A stretch of DNA of 64,000 nucleotides from Massilia sp. BJB1822. Its GTDB lineage: Bacteria > Pseudomonadota > Gammaproteobacteria > Burkholderiales > Burkholderiaceae_D. The stretch spans positions 235,153 to 299,152 of the forward strand of contig NZ_JABWEB010000006.1 in assembly GCF_013369485.1 (NCBI RefSeq), given 5' to 3'. How positions within the stretch are numbered: the stretch's first letter is position 1; every line of letters starts with the position of its first letter. Both the position numbers and the translations under genes were made by a program. Shown here piece after piece: positions 33,529 through 44,199 of this stretch. Below the pieces are notes generated by a model. It worked only from the letters and a program-made list of their open reading frames with translations, made no database searches and was not told where the DNA came from.

Positions 33529-34866
33529 CTATTGAGCCGCGTTCGGCACGCCAGCCTTGCTGAGAACCTGGAGGTTTTTCAGCTTGATGGGCGCGCTGAA
33601 GACGTGGGTGTCGATATCGGTCGCCTCGATATTCTTGGCGATGGCGCCCGTCGATTCGCGCAGCGCAGCGATCATGGTTGTGCCTTCGGCAGCACTCATC
33701 TGCTTCATGGCGACCATATTCAGAATCCTGCCGAGCATCTCGAAAGAACGCTGGGCCAGTTCGATCTGCAACTCGGCGCGCCTGACCGCGGCCTCGGCCA
33801 GCCGCGCATCCTGATCCAGGAAGTGCAGGCAGGACTTGCGCAGGTCTTCCGCATTTTTCAGCAGCTCCTTTTTACGCTCCGTGACGGACTGCGAAATCAT
33901 CTGGCCGAACAGCGTGGTGCAGACCTCGCGGCCAAAGCCCAGTTCCAGCGTCGATTCCACGATTTTTGTGACGGCCTGGCTGATATGCTGCGCCGTTGCC
34001 GCATCCACCGGCGCGCGCGCAGGCTCCACGGCGAATACCGCGTTCGACATGGAGCCGCCCGTCGTTCCCGCAGCTGCCCGTACGGCCTTGGCTTCCGCCA
34101 GATCCGTGCGCCGCGTCTGCGTCAGCTCCTTTGCTGTCTTTAACGTGGCGTCGGCCTTGTCGGCCTTGGCTTTGGCGGCGACGTAATCGTCGCTGCTGGT
34201 ATCGGCCGGATTCTTTTTCTTGAAGTCCTCGAATTCCTGCTTGGCAGTCTTGGCATTGGCTGCCGCGCTGTCCTCGCTGCTTTGCGCTGCCTGCAAGGAG
34301 GCGCCGGCCACTTCAACCAGCTTGATCGCATCGCCCAGCACATCGGCATTGGTGCCGCCGGCCTGGCCGCTGATCGTCACCGCCGGCGCCTTGACCGCGC
34401 CGGTCAGCTGCTCGATGGCCAGCACCGCCACCATCGTGCTCTGGAAACGACGCTGCAGGGTTTCCAAGCCGAATTCGGTCACGCCAGCGTTGATGAAGGC
34501 CTCGCAGTTGGTGAACATGATGTCGCGCAGCAGCTGGATGCTTTGCGTGCGCAAGCCTATGCTGGCTGCCCCTTCCGAGAAGGCTTGGGAATAGCCGATG
34601 TCGCCCTTGGTCGGAACCGAAACATCCAGGCCCGCCTTGGCGGCGAATGCGGACAAGGCATCCGGACTGGGTTCGGCGCAGTAGCGGCGCAAGGGCTTGT
34701 TGTCCTTGTCGTAAGCGATATTGGTCACCACGGCGCGCTGCTTGGCATCGACGAACACCGCCGCGGCTTGCTCTCCTTCGAACGCTCTCTCCTTGTTGTA
34801 GGTGGACCAGCTGGCGCAGCCGCTTAATGACAGCGTCAATAGCAATGGCAGGTAATGTCTGCGCAT
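33529..34866 (-). CDS. Putative outer-membrane lipoprotein with coiled coil, function unknown
   Basis: 445 residues from ATG 34866 (AGGAG site). Signal peptide II: LLLTLSLSGCASW, lipid-attached Cys about 17. Residues about 190-270 form a long Ala/Lys/Glu coiled coil (SSEDSAAANAKTAKQEFEDF; AKADKADATLKTAKELTQTR). No known domain is recognised. Cys residues at several places could pair in the periplasm. The gene stands alone: the 320 bp upstream (34867-35186) hold only the hut-operon terminator (35042-35076) and AT-rich sequence. The role is unknown. Confidence 0.8.
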   Translation of the reverse strand: MRRHYLPLLLTLSLSGCASWSTYNKERAFEGEQAAAVFVDAKQRAVVTNIAYDKDNKPLRRYCAEPSPDALSAFAAKAGLDVSVPTKGDIGYSQAFSEGAASIGLRTQSIQLLRDIMFTNCEAFINAGVTEFGLETLQRRFQSTMVAVLAIEQLTGAVKAPAVTISGQAGGTNADVLGDAIKLVEVAGASLQAAQSSEDSAAANAKTAKQEFEDFKKKNPADTSSDDYVAAKAKADKADATLKTAKELTQTRRTDLAEAKAVRAAAGTTGGSMSNAVFAVEPARAPVDAATAQHISQAVTKIVESTLELGFGREVCTTLFGQMISQSVTERKKELLKNAEDLRKSCLHFLDQDARLAEAAVRRAELQIELAQRSFEMLGRILNMVAMKQMSAAEGTTMIAALRESTGAIAKNIEATDIDTHVFSAPIKLKNLQVLSKAGVPNAAQ

Positions 34867-35041
34867 TTTTCTTCTCCTGAGGGTTGGTTTATTGTGAATC
34901 TTGTTTTTACCGCGCCCTTCGTGCCGACATTGAACGCGGCAACTTCCATTTAATACCGGCATCCACTCAGGAAAGTCACTGATTCTCACTATATAAAAAA
35001 TTCATGGCGGCCAACCACAAGCCTGCACGTAGGCGCCAGAC

Positions 35042-35076
35042 AAAAAAAATCCCGCGTCAGCTTGCGCTGCGCGGGG
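35042..35076 (-). terminator. Rho-independent terminator of the hut operon
   Basis: On the minus strand CCCGCGCAGC-GCAA-GCTGACGCGGG is followed by an A and eight T. It lies about 110 bp past the stop of the ABC fusion gene, the last hut-operon gene. Confidence 0.8.
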
Positions 35077-35186
35077 CGGAACCCATTGTCAAGTGGGAGG
35101 GGAGATGAATCAACGAGTTCACTATATGCCTCCCGTTTGACGAAATCCCGGTCCTTTACAATTCCTTACCAACAGTCGCATCTTCC

Positions 35187-36764
35187 TTACATCTGCTGGC
35201 TTGAAATTCGGCGCCGCGACACCACCATGCGCTCAGCCAGCTCGAACAGCCCTTGCGTCAACAGGGCCAGTGCGGCGGCGGGCAAGGCGCCGGCCAGCAG
35301 CATATCGTTATCGTTCAGGGCCAGGCCGGTGGTGATGCGCTCGCCGTAACCGCCCGCGCCGATAAAGGCGGCAATAGTCGCCGTGCCCACGCTCATGACT
35401 GCCGCTGTCTTCACGCCTGCCAGGATCACGGGCAAGGCCAGCGGCAATTCAATATGCAGCAGACGCTGATTGGGCTTCAGGCCCAGCGCCAATGCAGCGG
35501 TCTTCAATCCTTTCGGCACGCCGAGAATGCCGGTGCAGGTGTTGCGCACCACCGGCAGCAGCGCATATACGAATAGCGCGATCAGCGCCGGCAAGGTGCC
35601 GATCGCGCCCAGCAGCGGGATCAGGATCGCCAGCAGGGCCAGCGAAGGCACGGTCTGCAACACGCCAACCACCGCCATCACGGCCTGGCGCAGGCGCGGC
35701 GCATAGGCCGCCAGCACGCCAAGCGGGATTCCCACGACGCAGGCCAGCAGCACGGACAGCAGCACCAGGGTCACATGCTGGCGCGTGAGCGACCACAGAT
35801 TGTCGTCAAAAAGCTTGCCAAGCAGGCCGGGACTCGCGGCCTTTGCTGGCGTAGCGTGCGGCAGGGCGGCGCTGACAGGTTCAGTCTTGGCGGCTTGCGC
35901 GGCGAGCCAGTCGCGGGCCACGGCGCTGAAGCTTTTGCCTTCGATTTCGGCGGCGGCATTCATGGCGATCATATCGCCGGCGGCGATGCGTCCCTCCAGG
36001 CCGCGCATGGCTTGCCAGGCGGCGGGAAAACGGCTGGCAGCATCCAGTCGGTACAACAGCACAGCGTCGTAGCGCGGGAAATAGGCGCGGTCGTCTTCCA
36101 GCACGCGCAAGCCGTATTGGCTGATCTTGGCATCGGTGGAATAGATGTCGATCACATCGACGTGGCGCTGCGCCAGCGCCTCATAGGCGATGCTGTGATC
36201 GAGGCCGGAAGGCCGCTGGCTGATGCCATAGCGCTGCGCCAGTCCCTGCCAGCCGTCGGCGCGGCCGATGAATTCGTGCGAAAGACCGAACTTCAATTCC
36301 TTGTGCCGCGCCAGATCGCTGAGCGCGCGCAGGTCAGCGGCATCGCCGCGCACGGCCAGCGCATAGGTATTGTTGAAGCCCAGCGGTTGCGATATGCCCA
36401 GTCCCTGCTGCGCCAGCTCGCGCCGGATTTCGTCCAGCGCGGCTGGCTTGGCATGCTTGAGGATTTCCTGATCGATGGTGCCGACGTATTCGGGATAGAC
36501 GTCGATGCTGCCCGCCTTCAGCGCGGCCAGCACGATGGCGGTATTGCCCAGCCCCTGGCGGTGCTCGGTCCTGGCGTGCGGCGCGGCGGTCTGCGCCAGC
36601 ACCTCGCCCAGCACATAGGATTCGGTGAAGCGCTTGGAGCCGATGCGCAGGACGGCATCGTCAGCCAGCACCGGCGCGGCGGCAGGCAACAGCATGGTGG
36701 CCAGACAGCTTAGGCGCAAGCAGGGACGCACGCCGTATGCCAGCCTGGCCAGCGCGCTTCCCAC
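35187..36764 (-). CDS. ABC transporter substrate-binding/permease fusion, QAT (betaine/histidine) type
   Basis: 525 residues starting at GTG 36764 directly after the hutI TGA, so coupled. N-terminal signal (CLATMLLPAAAPVLA), then an OpuAC-type binding domain (about 40-300: IGSKRFTESYVLGEV, GFNNTYALAV, EALAQRHVDVIDIYSTDA), then a permease domain with about five to six TM segments (about 315-515) and the EAA-like GLKTAALALGLKPNQRLLHIELPLALPVILAGV loop. Hut loci elsewhere encode HutXWV, a betaine-type histidine transporter, so histidine or a related imidazole is the likely cargo. No ATP-binding subunit gene is adjacent, which is odd. Confidence 0.88.
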   Translation of the reverse strand: MGSALARLAYGVRPCLRLSCLATMLLPAAAPVLADDAVLRIGSKRFTESYVLGEVLAQTAAPHARTEHRQGLGNTAIVLAALKAGSIDVYPEYVGTIDQEILKHAKPAALDEIRRELAQQGLGISQPLGFNNTYALAVRGDAADLRALSDLARHKELKFGLSHEFIGRADGWQGLAQRYGISQRPSGLDHSIAYEALAQRHVDVIDIYSTDAKISQYGLRVLEDDRAYFPRYDAVLLYRLDAASRFPAAWQAMRGLEGRIAAGDMIAMNAAAEIEGKSFSAVARDWLAAQAAKTEPVSAALPHATPAKAASPGLLGKLFDDNLWSLTRQHVTLVLLSVLLACVVGIPLGVLAAYAPRLRQAVMAVVGVLQTVPSLALLAILIPLLGAIGTLPALIALFVYALLPVVRNTCTGILGVPKGLKTAALALGLKPNQRLLHIELPLALPVILAGVKTAAVMSVGTATIAAFIGAGGYGERITTGLALNDNDMLLAGALPAAALALLTQGLFELAERMVVSRRRISSQQM

Positions 36765-38039
36765 TCAGCCGCCAGCGCCGGCCCGAGGCGCCGTCCACGC
36801 AGCCAGGCCGCTCAAATCCAGCAGCGGCTGACGCCATGCGCCGCCATTGACCACGGCGCGGCAAGGATTGAAACCGAAGGCGTAGGAAAGGTCGGCCGGG
36901 CGGGCGATCTGCCACAGCGCGAAGTCGGCGCGCTTGCCCACTTCCAGGCTGCCCACTTCATCCTGCAGGCCCAGGGCGCGCGCTGCGTTGATGGTGCAGC
37001 CGGACAGCGCTTCCAGCGGCGTCAGGCGCCACAGGGTACACACCATATTCATCGCCAGCAGCAGCGAGGTCATGGGCGAGGTGCCGGGATTGTTGTCGGT
37101 GGAGACGGCCATCGGCACGCCGGCGGCGCGCAGCGCGGCAACCGGCGGCGGCGTGGTGTCGCGCAGGAAGTAGTAGGCGCCAGGCAGCAGCACGGCCACC
37201 GTGCCCGCCTGCGCCATGGCGGCGATGCCGCTCCCGCTCAGATGTTCCAGATGGTCGGCGGACAAGCCGCCGAAGCGCGCCACCAGTTCCGCCCCGCCCT
37301 GGTCGGACAACTGCTCCGCGTGCAGCTTGACCGGCAAGCCATGCTGCTGCGCGGCCTTGAATACGCGCTCGGTCTGTTCGCGGCTGAAGCCGATCCGCTC
37401 GCAGAAGGCATCCACCGCATCGGCCAGCCCCTCCGCCGCCAGCGCGGGAATCATCTCGCACACGGCCTGCACATAATCGTCGGCGCGTCCGGCATACTCC
37501 GGCGGCAGCGCATGCGCGCCCAGGAAGGTGGTCGCCACCCGCACCGGCAATTGCGCGCCGGCGCGGCGCGCCACGCGCAGCATCTTGCGCTCCGATTCCA
37601 GATCCAGGCCATAGCCGGACTTGATCTCCAGCGTGGTCACGCCCTCGGCCAGCAGGCTGGCGATGCGCGGCAGGCTTTGCGCCAGCAGTTCCTCATCCGA
37701 CGCGGCGCGCGTGGCGCGCACGGTGGACATGATGCCGCCGCCGGCGCGGGCAATATCCTCATAGGTCGCGCCGTTCAGGCGCGCCTCGAATTCGTCGCTG
37801 CGGTTGCCGGCGTGGACGATGTGCGTATGGCAGTCGATCAGCCCCGGCGTCAGCCAGCAGCCAGCGCCATCGCGCTCTTCGGCCGCGCTGCCATGGCGCG
37901 CCGCATCGGCGCGCGCGCCCAGCCAGGCGATGCGGCCATCCTTCACCGCCACCGCGCCGTCGCGCAATTCGCCATAGCCCTCGCCAGCCATGGTGGCCAG
38001 GTGCACATTGACGATCAGCAGATCCCACACAGCACTCAT
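36765..38039 (-). CDS. hutI: Imidazolonepropionase
   Basis: 424 residues; amidohydrolase fold with the metal HxH in [18 protein letters not shown], then [29 protein letters not shown] and the late [20 protein letters not shown] with the metal-binding Asp. It opens the imidazolone ring to N-formimino-glutamate, step three of histidine breakdown. hutD ends 3 bp upstream and the ABC fusion starts at the next base downstream, so the block is one transcript. Confidence 0.97.
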   Translation of the reverse strand: MSAVWDLLIVNVHLATMAGEGYGELRDGAVAVKDGRIAWLGARADAARHGSAAEERDGAGCWLTPGLIDCHTHIVHAGNRSDEFEARLNGATYEDIARAGGGIMSTVRATRAASDEELLAQSLPRIASLLAEGVTTLEIKSGYGLDLESERKMLRVARRAGAQLPVRVATTFLGAHALPPEYAGRADDYVQAVCEMIPALAAEGLADAVDAFCERIGFSREQTERVFKAAQQHGLPVKLHAEQLSDQGGAELVARFGGLSADHLEHLSGSGIAAMAQAGTVAVLLPGAYYFLRDTTPPPVAALRAAGVPMAVSTDNNPGTSPMTSLLLAMNMVCTLWRLTPLEALSGCTINAARALGLQDEVGSLEVGKRADFALWQIARPADLSYAFGFNPCRAVVNGGAWRQPLLDLSGLAAWTAPRAGAGG

Positions 38040-38042
38040 GCT

Positions 38043-38627
38043 CTACTCTTCTTCGTTTGGAATGATATCGACGATGAACACGGTGGCCTGCCCGGCCTCC
38101 AGCGTCCACACATCCTCGCGGTCCAGCACCAGTGCATCGTAGCGTACCATCGCCACGCGTTCGCTGCCGCTCGCCACCGTCAGGCTCTCGCCCTCGGCCA
38201 GAAACAGCACCGTCAGTTCGCTGCGCCGCTCCAGCGTGGAGAAATCGCGCACCACGCGCCGCTCCAGCTGGTGGCTGCAGCGCGCGCGGCGCGTCATCAC
38301 ATTGAAATCGGTGGTGATGCCTTCGATGGTGGCCGAGACGGCCGTCTCGCCGGGAAAAGCCACCACCGGCTCGCGCTCGCTGAGCGCCACGCGCCGTTCG
38401 TTGCCCACGTCCAGCACCACGCCCGCGCCTTCCACCAGGGTCAGCGTGCGGTCGATGCCGGGGAAGACGGAGAACGGCCCGCTGGCCGCAATCGTCGCCA
38501 GGCTGATGCGCCAGTCGAATTCATCGAAGCTGGCGCCCGCAGGCGCCACGGCGATTTCCGTCGTGCTGCCGCCGCCATTCTTCCATGGCGAAGCGTGCAG
38601 ACTTGCATACTGGATCAGTGCAGTCAT
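38043..38627 (-). CDS. hutD: HutD family protein
   Basis: 194 residues: HASPWKNGGGSTTEIAVAP and WRISLATIAASGPFSVFPGIDRTL are the signature of the HutD cupin family. HutD is not an enzyme of the pathway; in Pseudomonas it is proposed to set an upper limit on hut activity, perhaps by binding formylglutamate or urocanate. It overlaps hutF by 4 bp (ATGA) and precedes hutI by 3 bp. Confidence 0.95.
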   Translation of the reverse strand: MTALIQYASLHASPWKNGGGSTTEIAVAPAGASFDEFDWRISLATIAASGPFSVFPGIDRTLTLVEGAGVVLDVGNERRVALSEREPVVAFPGETAVSATIEGITTDFNVMTRRARCSHQLERRVVRDFSTLERRSELTVLFLAEGESLTVASGSERVAMVRYDALVLDREDVWTLEAGQATVFIVDIIPNEEE

Positions 38628-39991
38628 GTTCTCAGCCCGCGCAGTTCGGCCAGCGTCTGTTTGAAGCGCGCGGTGATGGCCGGTTGCGCCGCGTGCTTCT
38701 GGCCGCGCACCACCCACTGGCCGCCGACCATGACATCTTTGACTAGATTATCATTTCCGCAGAAGACCAGGCTGCCCAAAACCTCCTGTGCATCCAGTCC
38801 ATCCAGATTCGGATGCTCGTTATCGAGCACGATCAGGTCGGCGCGCTTGCCCACGCTGAGCGCACCCACGGGGCGGCCCGCCGCCTGCGCGCCGCCTTGC
38901 AGCGCGGCCTGCCATAAAAAGTCACCCACATTGCGTTGTTCGCGCGAGACGGCAATATTGCGGCGCTGCTGCTGCAGGCGCTGGCCGTATTCCAGCCAAC
39001 GCAACTCTTCCACCGCACCCTGCGAAATATGGCTGTCGCTGCCGACGCCGAAACGGCCGCCTTGCTGCAGGAAAGGCTCCAGCGGGAACAGGCCGTCGCC
39101 CAGATTCGCCTCGGTGGTCGGACACAGGCCCGCCACGGCGCCGCTGCGGGCGATGGCGCTCACTTCCTCCTCCACCAGATGGGTGGCGTGCACCAGGCAC
39201 CAGCGCTGGTCCACTGGCAGGTGGTCGTACAGATATTGCACCGGACGGCGTCCGCTGTAGTCGAGCGACTGTTTCACTTCGCCCTGCTGCTCGGCGATAT
39301 GGATATGCACCGGACGCTGGGCCGGCAGCGTCGCCAGCACCTCGCGGATCTGCGCCACCGAGGCGGCGCGCAGCGAATGCGGCGCCACGCCCACTTCCAC
39401 CTGGGCGCTGCGCTGGCTCTCCAGCGCGCCGACGATGTTCAACACATCCTGCGCATCGGTCTTGAAGCGCTTCTGCTCCGGCTTGAGCGCCGCCTCGCCG
39501 AAACCGGAATAGCTGTACAGCACCGGCAGCATGGTGATGCCGATGCCCGACAGCTGCGCCGCCGCGATCACGCGCTGCGCCGTTTCCGCCGGCTGCGCAT
39601 ACAGCGCGCCGTCCGGCGCGCGCTGCACATAGTGGAATTCGCAGATCGAAGTATAGCCATGGCGCAGACATTCGCTGAACAGCTGGGCGGCAATCGCCTC
39701 GATCTGCTCCGGCGTGATGCTGCGCGCAAAGCGGTACATCAGGTCGCGCCAGGTCCAGAAGCTGTCCGGACTGTCGCCAGCCTTTTCGGTCAAGCCACCC
39801 AGCGCGCGCTGGAAACTGTGCGAATGCAGATTGATCATGCCCGGCATGACGTACTGCGCGGTTTCGGTGCCTTGCCCGGGCTGTGCATCCGGCGTCACCG
39901 CCGTCAGGTTGCCCGCCGCATCCCACTGCAGCAGCACATTCCGATGCCAGCCATCCGGCAGCAGCGCGTTATGCGCGAACAGCGCCGTCAT
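38624..39991 (-). CDS. hutF: Formimidoylglutamate deiminase
   Basis: 455 residues from ATG 39991, which overlaps the hutG stop by 4 bp; an in-frame TTG 12 bp upstream is less likely. Amidohydrolase motifs: MPGMINLHSHSFQRALGG (metal HxH), EVGVAPHSLRAAS, VHIHIAEQ and GVGSDSHISQ. HutF converts formiminoglutamate to N-formylglutamate and ammonia, the fourth step of the five-step hut route; HutG then removes formate. The four-step HutE-type formiminoglutamase is absent, in line with this. Confidence 0.96.
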   Translation of the reverse strand: MTALFAHNALLPDGWHRNVLLQWDAAGNLTAVTPDAQPGQGTETAQYVMPGMINLHSHSFQRALGGLTEKAGDSPDSFWTWRDLMYRFARSITPEQIEAIAAQLFSECLRHGYTSICEFHYVQRAPDGALYAQPAETAQRVIAAAQLSGIGITMLPVLYSYSGFGEAALKPEQKRFKTDAQDVLNIVGALESQRSAQVEVGVAPHSLRAASVAQIREVLATLPAQRPVHIHIAEQQGEVKQSLDYSGRRPVQYLYDHLPVDQRWCLVHATHLVEEEVSAIARSGAVAGLCPTTEANLGDGLFPLEPFLQQGGRFGVGSDSHISQGAVEELRWLEYGQRLQQQRRNIAVSREQRNVGDFLWQAALQGGAQAAGRPVGALSVGKRADLIVLDNEHPNLDGLDAQEVLGSLVFCGNDNLVKDVMVGGQWVVRGQKHAAQPAITARFKQTLAELRGLRT

Positions 39992-40776
39992 TGTTTTGTC
40001 CAATCGGCTGCGGCCTGGGCCAGCTGGCGCAGCAAAGGCTGCACCTGCGCCGCCAGGTCGCCGCGATAGGCGAAAGGCAGGGTTTCATTCATATAGGTGG
40101 ACTGGCACATCTCCAGCTGAATGCCATGCACGCCGCTTTCCGGTTTGCCGTAGTGGCGCGTGATATGGCCGCCCTTGAAGCGGCCATTGACGGCCACCGT
40201 ATAGCCGCCATGGGCTTGCGCCAGGCTGGCGATGGTTTCGGTCAGCGCGGGCGCGCAGCTGGCGCCATCGGCCGTGCCGAAGTTCAGGTCCGGCAGCTTG
40301 CCTTCGAAGAAGCGCGGCACGATGGAGGCGATGGAGTGTGCGTCCCACAGCACGACGCGGCCATGCAGATGCCGCAGGCGGTCGAGTTCCGCGCGCAGCT
40401 GGTCATGGTACGGCTTCCAGTAGGCGGCCAGGCGGCGCTGCACTTCCGCCTCGTCGGGCTGCTGGCCTTCCTGGTACAGCGGCTCGCGGTGGAAGGTATC
40501 GAGCGGGCACAGGCCGGTCGTATCCTGGCCCGGATACAGATTGGTGTTCTCGGGAGGACGGTTCAAGTCGATCACATAACGCGACCAGCGCGCCGACAGC
40601 GTGGACGCCCCCATCTCCTGCAGGAAGCCATACAGCTGCACCAGATGCCAATCGGTGTCCGGCTTGTCCAGCGCGCCCGGCGTGAAGCGGGCCGCGATAT
40701 CGTCCGGAATGTCGGTGCCCACATGCGGCATCGACACCAGCAGCGGAATGCCGCCGGCCTTGAATTGATAATCCAT
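39988..40776 (-). CDS. hutG: N-formylglutamate deformylase
   Basis: 262 residues: PLLVSMPHVGTDIPDDIA, RYVIDLNRPPENTNLYPGQ, GRVVLWDAHSIAS and HGIQLEMCQSTYMNE are N-formylglutamate amidohydrolase (FGase) family marks, with metal-site His/Glu. It hydrolyses N-formylglutamate to glutamate and formate, the last step of the hutF/hutG pathway. The name hutG is shared with a formiminoglutamase of other bacteria; sequence shows the deformylase type. It is 18 bp downstream of hutH. Confidence 0.96.
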   Translation of the reverse strand: MDYQFKAGGIPLLVSMPHVGTDIPDDIAARFTPGALDKPDTDWHLVQLYGFLQEMGASTLSARWSRYVIDLNRPPENTNLYPGQDTTGLCPLDTFHREPLYQEGQQPDEAEVQRRLAAYWKPYHDQLRAELDRLRHLHGRVVLWDAHSIASIVPRFFEGKLPDLNFGTADGASCAPALTETIASLAQAHGGYTVAVNGRFKGGHITRHYGKPESGVHGIQLEMCQSTYMNETLPFAYRGDLAAQVQPLLRQLAQAAADWTKQ

Positions 40777-40794
40777 ATACGTCCTCCCTGCCGC

Positions 40795-42351
40795 TTAAGG
40801 ATGCAGCGGCGTGAACAGGTTTTTGCAGCCGGCGCTCAACTCGCCTTTCAGCACCATCTGCTTGGCCGCTTCGATGTCCGGCGCGAACAGGCGGTCGACG
40901 TCGAAGAACGGCACCTTCTGGCGCAACTGGGCATGTACCTGCTCCAGTTGCGGCGACGATTGCAGCGGACGGTGGAAGTCGATGCCCTGCGCGGCAGCCA
41001 GCAGCTCGATGCCGACGATGACGGCGGTATTGTGCGCCATATCGTCCAGACGGCGCGCCGCGAAGGTGGCCATGCTCACATGGTCTTCCTGGTTGGCCGA
41101 AGTCGGGATGGTGTCCACGCTGGCCGGATGGGCCAGGGACTTGTTCTCCGACGCCAGCGCGGCGGCGGTGACGTGGGCGATCATGAAGCCCGAATTCACA
41201 CCCGGGTCTTTCACCAGGAAAGGCGGCAGGCCGCCGGACAAGGTGGCGTCGATCAGCAGCGAGATGCGGCGTTCGGAAATGCTGCCGATTTCGGCAATCG
41301 CCAGCGCCAGCGTGTCGGCGGCGAAGGCCACCGGCTCGGCGTGGAAGTTGCCGCCCGAGACGATCTGCACATCGTCGCCGGAGAAGATCAGCGGATTGTC
41401 GGTGACGGCATTGGCTTCGATCAGCAAGGTGCGGCTGGCGTTGGCGATCAGGTCCATGCAGGCGCCCATGACTTGCGGCTGGCAGCGCAGGCAGTACGGG
41501 TCTTGCACGCGCTCGTCGCCCACCAGGTGGGAGGCGCGGATGGCGCTGTTGGCCACCAGCTGGCGGTAGATCGAAGCGGCGGCGATCTGGCCCGGCTGGC
41601 CGCGCACCTCGTGCACGCGGGCGTCGAACGGCGAATCGCTGCCCTTGGCCGCGTCCAGCGACAGGGAACCCGTCACCATGCCCGCTTCCAGCAGGCGTTC
41701 GGCCATGAACAGGCCATGCAGCGCCAGCGCAGCGGAAGCCTGGGTGCCGTTGATCAGCGCCAAGCCTTCCTTCGCGGCCAGCACCACCGGCGCGATGCCG
41801 GCGGCTTTCAGCGCGTCGGCGGCCTGCATCAGCTCACCGTTCACGCGCACCGGGCCTTCGCCCAGGATCGCCAGCGTCATATGCGACAGCGGCGCCAGGT
41901 CACCCGATGCGCCGACCGAACCCTTGGCCGGAATGGCCGGGATGATGCCGGCGTTGTACAGGGCGATCAGGGTATCGATCACCACCGGACGGATGCCGGA
42001 GAAACCGCGCGCCAGACTGCCGATCTTCATCAGCATCAGCAGGCGCACGACGTGGTCGGCCATCAATTCGCCGGTGCCCACGGAATGCGACAGGATCAGG
42101 TTGCGCTGCAGCTGTTCCAGCTTGTCGTCCGGGATGCGGGTCTTGGCCAGCAGGCCGAAACCGGTGTTGATGCCGTAAGCGGCAGCGCCCTTCTCGACGA
42201 TGGCGCGCACGGTGGCGGCGGAAGCTTCGATGACCGGATAGGCTTCGGCGGCCAGCGCTACCGGCGCGTGCCCGCTCCAGGCGGCGCGCAATTCGGCCAG
42301 GGTGATCTTGCCGGGCTTCAGGGTCCAGGCGTTGTTCTGCGTGTGGTTCAT
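40795..42351 (-). CDS. hutH: Histidine ammonia-lyase
   Basis: 518 residues. The MIO prosthetic group forms from A148-S149-G150 in [16 protein letters not shown]; the YGINTGFG loop provides the catalytic Tyr. It deaminates histidine to urocanate, committing it to catabolism. Length is close to the usual 505-515. It lies 16 bp downstream of hutU in the operon. Confidence 0.98.
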   Translation of the reverse strand: MNHTQNNAWTLKPGKITLAELRAAWSGHAPVALAAEAYPVIEASAATVRAIVEKGAAAYGINTGFGLLAKTRIPDDKLEQLQRNLILSHSVGTGELMADHVVRLLMLMKIGSLARGFSGIRPVVIDTLIALYNAGIIPAIPAKGSVGASGDLAPLSHMTLAILGEGPVRVNGELMQAADALKAAGIAPVVLAAKEGLALINGTQASAALALHGLFMAERLLEAGMVTGSLSLDAAKGSDSPFDARVHEVRGQPGQIAAASIYRQLVANSAIRASHLVGDERVQDPYCLRCQPQVMGACMDLIANASRTLLIEANAVTDNPLIFSGDDVQIVSGGNFHAEPVAFAADTLALAIAEIGSISERRISLLIDATLSGGLPPFLVKDPGVNSGFMIAHVTAAALASENKSLAHPASVDTIPTSANQEDHVSMATFAARRLDDMAHNTAVIVGIELLAAAQGIDFHRPLQSSPQLEQVHAQLRQKVPFFDVDRLFAPDIEAAKQMVLKGELSAGCKNLFTPLHP

Positions 42352-42367
42352 ATGCTTGTCTCTTATC

Positions 42368-44080
42368 TTATTTGATCATTGGCAGATTCAGGCCGTTGCG
42401 CTTGGCGCAGGCGACCGCGGATTCGTAACCGGCATCGGCATGGCGCATCACGCCCGAGCCGCTGTCGTTGACCAGCACGCGCGCCAGGCGCTTGGCGGCA
42501 GCATCGGTGCCGTCGGCCACGATCACCACGCCGGAGTGCTGGGAATAGCCCATGCCCACGCCGCCGCCATGGTGCAGCGAGACCCAGGTCGCGCCGCCCG
42601 CGGTATTCAGCAGGGCATTCAGCAGCGGCCAGTCGGACACGGCGTCGGTGCCGTCCTTCATGCTTTCCGTTTCGCGGTTAGGGCTGGCCACCGAGCCGGT
42701 GTCCAGATGGTCGCGGCCGATGACGATTGGCGCTTTCAGCTCGCCCTTGCGCACCATCTCGTTGAAAGCCAGGCCGGCGATATGGCGCTCGCCCAGACCC
42801 AGCCAGCAGATGCGCGCCGGCAGCCCCTGGAAGGCAATGCGCTCGCGCGCCATGTCCAGCCAGCGGTGCACATTGGCGTGGTGCGGGAACAGCTCCTTGA
42901 TCTTGGCGTCGGTCTTGTAGATATCCTCCGGGTCGCCGGACAGCGCCACCCAGCGGAACGGGCCGCGGCCTTCGCAGAACTGCGGACGGATATAGGCCGG
43001 CACGAAGCCGGGGAAATCGAAGGCATTCTTCACGCCCTGGTCCAGGGCCACCTGACGGATATTGTTGCCATAGTCGACCACTTTCGCGCCCAGCTGCTGG
43101 AAGTCCAGCATGGCCTGCACGTGGGCGGCGCAGGACTGGGCCGCCGCCTGTGTCAGACGCTCGTGGGCGGCGGCATTCTGCTGCGCTGCCTTCCACTCGG
43201 CCACGCTCCAGCCGCTCGGCAGATAGCCGTTGATCAGGTCATGGGCCGAGGTCTGGTCGGTCACGATATCGGGGATGATGCCGCCGGCCTTGGCGCGCTT
43301 GACCAGCTCCGGCAGCACCTCGGCCGCATTGCCCAGCAGGCCGATGGAAATCGCCTCGCCGGCCGCCTTGTGCTGCTGCACCAGGGCCAGCGCCTCGTCG
43401 ATGGACGCGGCCTGCTTGTCCAGATAGCGGGTGCGCAGACGGAAGTCGATGCTGCTCTGCTGGCACTCGATGGTCAGCGACACCGCGCCGGCCATGGTCG
43501 CGGCCAGCGGCTGCGCGCCGCCCATGCCGCCCAGGCCCGCCGTCAGAATCCAGCGGCCTTTCAGATCGCCGCCGAAATGCTGGCGGCCCGCCTCGGCGAA
43601 GGTTTCGTAGGTGCCCTGCACGATGCCCTGGGTGCCGATATAGATCCAGCTGCCGGCCGTCATCTGGCCGTACATGAACAGGCCTTTGCGGTCCAGCTCA
43701 TTGAAATGCTCCCAATTGCCCCACTTCGGCACCAGGTTCGAGTTCGCGATCAGCACGCGCGGCGCGTCGGCGTGAGTCTGGAACACGCCCACCGGCTTGC
43801 CGGACTGGATCAGCAGGGTCTGATCCTCTTCCAGCGTCTTGAGCGAAGCCAGAATCTGATCGAAGCACTCCCAGTTGCGGGCAGCGCGGCCGATGCCGCC
43901 GTAGACCACCAGATGCTTCGGATTCTCGGCAACTTCCTTGTCCAGATTATTCTGGATCATGCGGTAGGCCGCTTCCGCGCCCCAGGTCTTGCACACCCGC
44001 TCAGAACCGCGCGGCGCGCGGATCTCGCGGGAAGCATCAAAACGGGGATCATTCTCCAGGCTGCTCGAAGGGGTGCTCAT
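42368..44080 (-). CDS. hutU: Urocanate hydratase
   Basis: 570 residues from ATG 44080 (GGAGA site); family length about 555-560. Conserved NAD-binding and active-site stretches include [55 protein letters not shown] and [13 protein letters not shown]. The enzyme hydrates urocanate to imidazolonepropionate with tightly bound NAD+. It is the first gene of the hut operon, so the promoter at 44133-44161 drives it. Confidence 0.98.
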   Translation of the reverse strand: MSTPSSSLENDPRFDASREIRAPRGSERVCKTWGAEAAYRMIQNNLDKEVAENPKHLVVYGGIGRAARNWECFDQILASLKTLEEDQTLLIQSGKPVGVFQTHADAPRVLIANSNLVPKWGNWEHFNELDRKGLFMYGQMTAGSWIYIGTQGIVQGTYETFAEAGRQHFGGDLKGRWILTAGLGGMGGAQPLAATMAGAVSLTIECQQSSIDFRLRTRYLDKQAASIDEALALVQQHKAAGEAISIGLLGNAAEVLPELVKRAKAGGIIPDIVTDQTSAHDLINGYLPSGWSVAEWKAAQQNAAAHERLTQAAAQSCAAHVQAMLDFQQLGAKVVDYGNNIRQVALDQGVKNAFDFPGFVPAYIRPQFCEGRGPFRWVALSGDPEDIYKTDAKIKELFPHHANVHRWLDMARERIAFQGLPARICWLGLGERHIAGLAFNEMVRKGELKAPIVIGRDHLDTGSVASPNRETESMKDGTDAVSDWPLLNALLNTAGGATWVSLHHGGGVGMGYSQHSGVVIVADGTDAAAKRLARVLVNDSGSGVMRHADAGYESAVACAKRNGLNLPMIK

Positions 44081-44132
44081 ATCGTCTCCATAAAAATAGG
44101 GAACAGACGGGCGCATGCCCGAATATGCGCCA

Positions 44133-44161
44133 AGCATAAGTTGTCTATACAACCAAGTCAA
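44133..44161 (-). promoter_or_regulatory. hut operon promoter with HutC-like operator in the spacer
   Basis: Reading the minus strand: -35 TTGACT (44161-44156), 17-bp spacer, -10 TATGCT (44138-44133). The spacer contains TTGTATAGACAA (44152-44141), a near-perfect palindrome like the TGTATA-TACA half-sites bound by HutC. RNA polymerase and the repressor would compete for the same DNA. hutU starts about 50 bp downstream. The hutC gene is at 48614. Confidence 0.75.
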
Positions 44162-44199
44162 CCGAATTCTACTTGCCCGCTTCGATCCAGTAAGGGAGC

